Part shown: one piece after another, positions 58,790 to 64,000 of the stretch
How positions within the stretch are numbered: position 1 is the stretch's first letter
Layout of the letters: each line of letters starts with the position of its first letter
From: Dicyema japonicum
Lineage: Eukaryota; Dicyemida; Rhombozoa; Dicyemidae
Assembly: GCA_011109175.1 (NCBI GenBank)
Contig: RDEW01000033.1
Location: 248,001-312,000 of the forward strand
DNA: 64,000 bases
Direction of reading: 5' to 3'
The notes under the pieces: model-generated
What the model was told of the DNA's origin: nothing
What the model saw: the letters and a program-made list of their open reading frames with translations, nothing else
The model's database searches: none
Position numbers and translations under genes: made by a program

Positions 58790-59262
58790 GGTTGAGGTGA
58801 CAACGCCTCTAGTGCACTATGTCTTATTCGTATTCCTTATCGACTTCTCCGTTAACTCAGGATCTTTTAATTGCAGAGGACTTAAACAACCTTACAAGAT
58901 ACACCAACTGGCAGGCGATCTAACAAAATATGACATCTCTGTCTGCTGTCTACAAGAAACAAAAACGACCGTACAATTTACAGAACTGTTTAGAAAATTC
59001 CACCTTATTACCCTCTCATCGGCCTGCCGACATTATGGTCTCGGATTTGCACTCCATCAGGACCTGATTCACTGTGTTATAAGAGTGTGGACAGCTAACA
59101 TTATAATGGAAATGTCAGACGACCTAGACTACCTAAGAGAACTAGCGCGCAACAGAGGATCATGGCCGAAGCTGACGGAGATGATGATTAGGAATACGGC
59201 ACAAGAGAAACTTAACTAATTTTATGTTTTCTCAGGAGTGCTTTTTAATAACAATAATAATA
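58790..59262 (+). mobile_element. LINE copy with endonuclease start fused to C-terminus
   Basis: A continuous 152-codon frame (58761-59219) begins like the APE-type endonuclease (FNCRGLKQPYKIHQLAG, VCCLQETKT) and ends with the LINE C-terminal signature DDLDYLRELARNRGSW and stop. Everything between (rest of endonuclease and RT) is deleted in frame. The tail AACAATAATAATAA marks the 3' end. Confidence 0.75.
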
Positions 59263-59269
59263 AAGAAAA

Positions 59270-60050
59270 AACGTTAGTCAATTATTTTGCAGTCTTAATT
59301 TTCCGCCGTAGACACTATGAAGTCAGGTTTAGTTGACTACTTACTATTTATGTCATTAACCATACCGTAATCACGAGTCCTAATTTATTTACGAATATGA
59401 TTAGTTTAATGTAAATTTTTTAAAGTAAATTTTTATTTCTCAAAAACAAAAAAATCAATAAAAATTGATCCCTGACGACATAATCGACGTTGCGTTGCCT
59501 CTCAGATTACAACAGAGATTAACTGGAGAAGCCACTGAGTCTCACGTAAAATTAATTAAGTTTTTTAAAAATTAAAGACAAAAACCCAAAACTAATAATA
59601 ATAAAGCTTTTTCACGAGAGCCCTGACTGCGTGGTTATTCCCTCTCAGGATGGAGAACGAGATTCACTGTGGTAAATTAACACCATCAATTAAAACAACA
59701 GGTCAGACAATAGAGACAACCTAAATCACTTTGATTTACAGTAAATCCAAATATTAATTTTCAAAGTGCTGATAAATATTATAAACGAAATCAATTTAAA
59801 ATAATCGATGTTTCCGATTATTAGTAAAAAGCTATTATTATTGACAATTTGAATAATTAACCACTCCCAATTATTATTTGGCAATTATTAGAGACTTTGA
59901 TGGTCGGAGAATCAATTAGGTTTTTGATTGAGGAATCCGATTACTCAAGAAATTGATGGCGACTCCTGTAATTAAATGCGCAATAGACTTTAATTGATAA
60001 TTTTACGAACAAGAAGCATTTAAATGTCGTAACACTGCAGATTATTATCA
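59270..60050. other. Intergenic with repeat end
   Basis: At 59600-59645 the sequence CTTTTTCACGAGAGCCCTGA resembles the LINE terminus at 3.53 kb, followed by GTGGTTATTCCCTCTCAGGA, which recurs at 12171. No gene is seen before the Ig receptor. Confidence 0.45.
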
Positions 60051-60052
60051 GA

Positions 60053-61553
60053 ATGCTACAGCTGTTCGTCTGTCTGCTGTTTTTAGGTATTTTTATTTAA
60101 TATAGTAGTTCGGCCGACTGTCGAATTGAAGCTAAGTGTGTCAACATCCTACTCTGAGATTGGTCACTTTGTGTCTGTAACCTGTTCTTCTGAGAATCCA
60201 AACGAAAATAAATTTTGGCTGAAGGATGGAATCAAACTAGAATCAAAGTATAAACTATAATAATCCAGTGAAACGTACATCCTCTATGGATATGAAAACA
60301 AACTGACCATGTTTATTAACGTTGACATACACACACTGGGGGATTATATCTGTAAAGGTGACAGTGGAGAGACTGAGAAATACTCCCTTCATCTAAATTG
60401 TAAGCATAATACGTTATTTAGCTGAAATTATTGAATTTAAAGATTGTCCCCATCAATATTATCATAAACATGGAGAAAGGGTGCTATTGAATTGTTCTGC
60501 AGTCTTTAAGGAGAAAGGGGGATATGTTCTGTGGCATAAGGATGGGAGAAATATAGGATATTGTGAATTTAATTTGAGAGCCAAAAATAATCGAATTGAA
60601 GTCCTCAATGAGGGTCTACTTATTAGTGCAGTAACATACGAGGATGACGGAGTATACACGATAACAGGAATCAGTCCAGGTTTCTTTAAAAGAAGTAAGG
60701 AAATGAAACTGACCGTACAATGTATTATAATATTAATATTTTAGATGGACCCACTCTATCATTCAACAGGAATTATCTGAAAAGTGGGGTTTCCGATGAG
60801 ATTTCCTGTATTGCGCACTCTAAGCCCCAATCTAATGTGACCTTGTATGTTAATGGAGTGATAAAACCAGTAAGATGATCAATAATAGCAGATATACCAT
60901 GAGGGTATCACTACTGACAGATTCACAATAACAGAATCAATCATTAAATTTGAAAATGTGACAGACTCACAATACAACATTACATGCGCAGCAGATAATG
61001 GATTTGATCAAAGACAGATTACTCAGTATTTCATAACTAAAGGTAATCAATATAACCCATTTTAGATGTCCCTAGTATGCATCCCTTATCTGTTATGGGA
61101 AGTTTGGTCAAATGGAAAGTAAGGAATCTAAATGGAGCTGATATCACCCAATATTTCGTCACAGTTGAGTCCCCTAATGTTCATTTTCTGGGTTTATTAG
61201 TTAGAGTTTTGTAATTGTGCCACTCAATTCTTCGGTTATGCAAATAAATGTGATGTGCTATGTGAATATGTCAGGTCAATACAATGTGAGTCTGGTCGCA
61301 GAGAATAATATAGGGAAATCAATCCCTGTCCAATCAACAGTTTTCATTACGCGTACTTTATTTGATTTTATTTAGTCCTCCGAGACCTGTTTATCAGAAT
61401 ACTGACTTTGTGACCTCAATAGTTGCCCCCGTGGTCATTGCTGTGTTTGTGATAATTGTCGCTATTGTGGTTGTCCTAAAGAACAAAAGTAAAGGAAGAA
61501 AAGGGAACAAAGTAAATGAGATCCAACAAGTTCCTAGTTTACTGAGCGTATGA
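60053..61553 (+). CDS. Ig-superfamily receptor with FN3-like domain, nine exons
   Basis: Cell-surface type I protein. ATG at 60053 gives a signal peptide (MLQLFVCLLFLVV). Eight introns of 19, 21, 22, 23, 19, 23, 26 and 25 nt leave exactly 440 codons to TGA at 61551-61553. Ig1 has VSVTCSS ... FWLKDG ... LGDYICKG; Ig2 has VLLNCSA ... LWHKDG ... DDGVYTI (its second cysteine is absent); Ig3 has ISCIAHS ... YNITCAADNG. A fibronectin-III-like segment (VKWKVRNLNG, YNVSLVAENNIGKS) follows, then a transmembrane helix (IVAPVVIAVFVIIVAIVVV), a basic stop-transfer and a tail of about 20 residues without signalling motifs. The last intron (61351-61375) is GC-AG. Neighbours are transposon debris and AT-rich spacer. 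Likely an adhesion receptor. Confidence 0.88.
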
Positions 61554-61658
61554 CTTGATTTGTTGTTTGGTTAAATTTTGATTATATTTACTCGAAATTC
61601 CTAAGCACATCCCTCATCCAAGATGCATTGCAGGCTTTATTAAAATAATAAGTGAGAA

Positions 61659-61853
61659 TTAAGGTAGAAAAGGTGGCTCGAATAATGAATCCCCCACAAT
61701 GTCAACTATGACTAGTATAGCATCCCTAACCATTAGAAGATGTCGTGGATCACTCAGTAAATCAATTAGACTTAAAGGCAGGTGTATTTTCCACATTATC
61801 CACCCACCATAATTACTCATTAATTTAAAACGCATATCTAAAATCTTTATCAC
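61659..61853 (-). CDS. Hypothetical exon
   Basis: A minus-strand frame (IKILDMRFKLMSNYGGWIM ... IVDIVGDSLFEPPFLP) follows an acceptor-like TTTTAG and ends at TAA. Codon quality suggests coding but I see no other exon or family match. Confidence 0.25.
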   Translation of the reverse strand: MIKILDMRFKLMSNYGGWIMWKIHLPLSLIDLLSDPRHLLMVRDAILVIVDIVGDSLFEPPFLP

Positions 61854-61859
61854 ACTAAT

Positions 61860-62150
61860 TTAAGTCTGTGGGGAGCCTATCATCGAAATAATAATTTATT
61901 AATCCCTAAATCACGAGAAAGAGGATAAGAATTATCGTCTAATTAAGTGATCCCGGTCTCATAGCAGTCCTTTTCCTGCGGTTAGTTTTGGAGTCCTGGA
62001 TTAATCTCTATGACATACTAATGTGGGAGGTAATGGCTAACATGTTCATCTAAACACGTGGTTTATGGAAGACTTTTTAATTTGAATAAAATGACCACAA
62101 TTATAATTAGCACGTGTTATGACGATAAAATTTTTTAGACTCGTATAAAT
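61860..62150. other. No gene seen
   Basis: AT-rich stretch without motifs. Confidence 0.35.
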
Positions 62151-63376
62151 CTATTTCACAACATTAAGGTAATGATTATTTGTTAGTTATTCTTATTTAA
62201 TACTTGTAGGCAGTCGAATCAGAGTTACCCCCTAAAATCGCCTTTGAAAGTATTTGATAGAACCTCCCGATACGTTCTTCCCTTGAACGATCGTCTCTTA
62301 AACTATCTCCCTATTTTGAAAAATACCTTATTTCTTTTTTTTCTGGAAGAATTGGTCGGAGTCTCTTGTCAACATAAGAATCCCTGTTATCTCCCAAATT
62401 GTTTCCCTAAGGTTTCAGGCCTTCTCCAATCTTGTCTAATCACCCCATTCCAGTGACACTATCGTCTTGATGTATAGTGACAACATTATAGTCGCTTGTC
62501 GTATTCCGTATTCAGCATCTGGCATCAAGAGATATAAATGCAATTGCCACTCTTACAATTCGCAGAATCAAAATGATTTACTTGACTTACCCCTATTCTC
62601 AGATTAACTCCGAAAACTACCAACAAATTACAACTTTTAAGAATTCTCTCAATATCCTCGATGCAAAGAATCACTCTACAACTCAATGAGAAATAAACTG
62701 TCTTAATAGCGGCAGAAAACTACCTTTCTGGATCAAGATTATGGTGGGGAAATGAGAACAGCGGATGACCTCGATGAACTACGGAAGCAAGCGAGAAGGA
62801 AAAGCAGAGAATTGTTAGAACGGATAGTAAAGACACAATGCGGGAAAACAGTCGATGCGAAGGAATTGCACCCACTGTCCTGCAGAAGAAGCGCCGAAAG
62901 GGGACCACGTCATGCTGCTCTGACCGATGTGATCGTCAGAGCTCTGAAGGCTACAGGCTTTCCAGCACAGCTTGAACCAGTGGGTCTTGACCGAGGAGAT
63001 GGAAAAAGACCTGACGGGATGACCCTTTTCCCTTCACGTCTGGAAGATCTTTGGTCTGGGACGCAACTTGTGTAGACACGTTCTCAAGCACGAATATTTT
63101 CAAATCGGTTCAGACACCTGGAGCAGCTGCTTCGACTGCGGAGAACCTATTTCTTGCCTCGGGTATCGCTAACAATTTACTTCTGTTGCGACCGAATCAT
63201 CGGGAGCTGTTGGTCCAATGACGGCTGAGTTCTTGCGAGAACTCGGAGGATTGCTTGCCAGAAAGAAAAGGGATCAACGAGAAGGGTTATGGCTAAGACA
63301 AAAGATTGGAATGGCCATACTCCGAGGGAACTCGTTCGCAATTCACGCAGCAGGCTTTCAACTGACATCTGTTTAA
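62150..63376 (+). mobile_element. LINE remnant with RPDG-type C-terminal domain
   Basis: Degraded RT (VSGLLQSCLI and VLMYSDNIIVA, a decayed YADD region, 62.4-62.5 kb) is followed by a 107-codon frame (62752-63075). That frame starts with [14 protein letters not shown] and continues into [36 protein letters not shown]. One frame change then leads to [13 protein letters not shown], a proline-linked PGAAAS segment and KIGMAILRGNSFAI, ending near 63376. The RPDG ... VWDAT ... D arrangement recurs in retroelement proteins of marine invertebrates and resembles a PD-(D/E)xK nuclease core; that functional reading is inference. Confidence 0.65.
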
Positions 63377-63379
63377 TTG

Positions 63380-64000
63380 TTAAAAAATTATTTTGTTAAA
63401 AAAACACAACATTTGAACTCACAAATACTTAACCAATATAAACAAAGCTATAGCATATCAGCAACGCATGAGATAACATGGTGACTTGTTAGTTCCAAAT
63501 AATACTGATTAGATTAATATACGAATTTCCCGCTAATTTGTGAATGTGGATTGATATCCCATTCTCAATCAAAATTTTATCTAATCGAAAATATAAAAAT
63601 TATTGAAATAATGTGGTAAATCAAAAATTGACAAAATTATCGCTTGATTAGATTAAATAACGTCAAAATCAATTTCCGCATAAAATCATGAAATTCTTAG
63701 GAAGAATTTATTAAACGTTACACTATTCAAAGACTTAACTTTTATTCCCTAACAAATATGTTATTTGAGAGTTTTTCGAATCATTCTATTTTATTTGACA
63801 ATTGTGTTCCATGTGATCTGTTCATTTATTATTATTTAAATTTTCCACAATCGTTTATTATACAGTTATCCTGATATGTAGAAAGTGATTCTTCTAAGAG
63901 GAGAAATGTTATGAGAACATTTTGGTTAAATAGCTGCAGTAATCTCTTTTTACTGAGATATTTAATCGACTGAGATAACTGAAAATTGGGAATTTTGAAT
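63380..64000. other. Intergenic, AT-rich, no gene seen
   Basis: No frame, repeat or RNA gene supported up to the window end. Confidence 0.5.

Overview
The window looks like a small, AT-rich invertebrate nuclear genome that is heavily loaded with decayed retrotransposons. The protein set is animal (PIWI, tetraspanin, four-and-a-half-LIM protein, equilibrative nucleoside transporter, Ig-domain receptor, DNA ligase IV, TFIIE-beta, TRAPPC13-like). Almost every gene I could reconstruct is cut by introns of only about 19-34 nt. The PIWI model has 14 introns of 19-27 nt and yields an uninterrupted 757-codon frame. Introns this short in an animal are known from dicyemid mesozoans, so I infer a dicyemid (Dicyema-like) genome. 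That identification is an inference, not something the sequence states.

Layout. 1-6 kb: non-LTR (LINE) fragments around an unrecognised single-pass membrane protein (2.1-3.1 kb). 6.7-9.3 kb: PIWI. 10.3-12.0 kb: two LINE remnants. 12.2-14.3 kb: DNA ligase IV (minus). 15.1-19 kb: a long restriction-like-endonuclease (RLE) retrotransposon of R4/Dong type, itself split by a 330-bp RTE-like insertion. 19.6-20.5 kb: FHL-type LIM protein (minus). 22.3-24.9 kb: Jockey-like LINE and a SINE-like repeat. 25.3-26.8 kb: nucleoside transporter (minus). 29.7-30.1 kb: single-finger GATA protein (minus). 31-36.5 kb: nested LINE copies. 36.6-38.5 kb: small unrecognised genes. 40.7-44.4 kb: the densest gene block, with TRAPPC13-like, a Rho/Ras-like GTPase and TFIIE-beta. 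44.8-46.3 kb: a Tigger/pogo DNA transposon with clear terminal inverted repeats and TA duplication. 46.3-48.9 kb: another RLE element. 49.6-50.6 kb: MULE/FLYWCH transposase relic. 51-53 kb: hypothetical exons and a tetraspanin. 53.4-58.1 kb: LINE and RLE remnants. 58.2 kb: an intact tRNA-Pro(AGG). 60.1-61.6 kb: Ig/FN3 receptor. 62-63.4 kb: LINE remnant.

The genes do not form a pathway. The common themes are minimal introns (including two GC-AG ones), compact spacing, a complete PIWI amid dense transposons, and several conserved genes with one or more apparent 1-nt frame breaks, often at short A/T runs. The last point may reflect consensus errors rather than pseudogenes. I saw no single obviously new multi-gene system. 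The best leads are the short-intron gene models, the shortened ligase IV, the RLE retrotransposon family with an FIDD active site, the unknown membrane protein, and an unexplained ~380-bp dispersed repeat.
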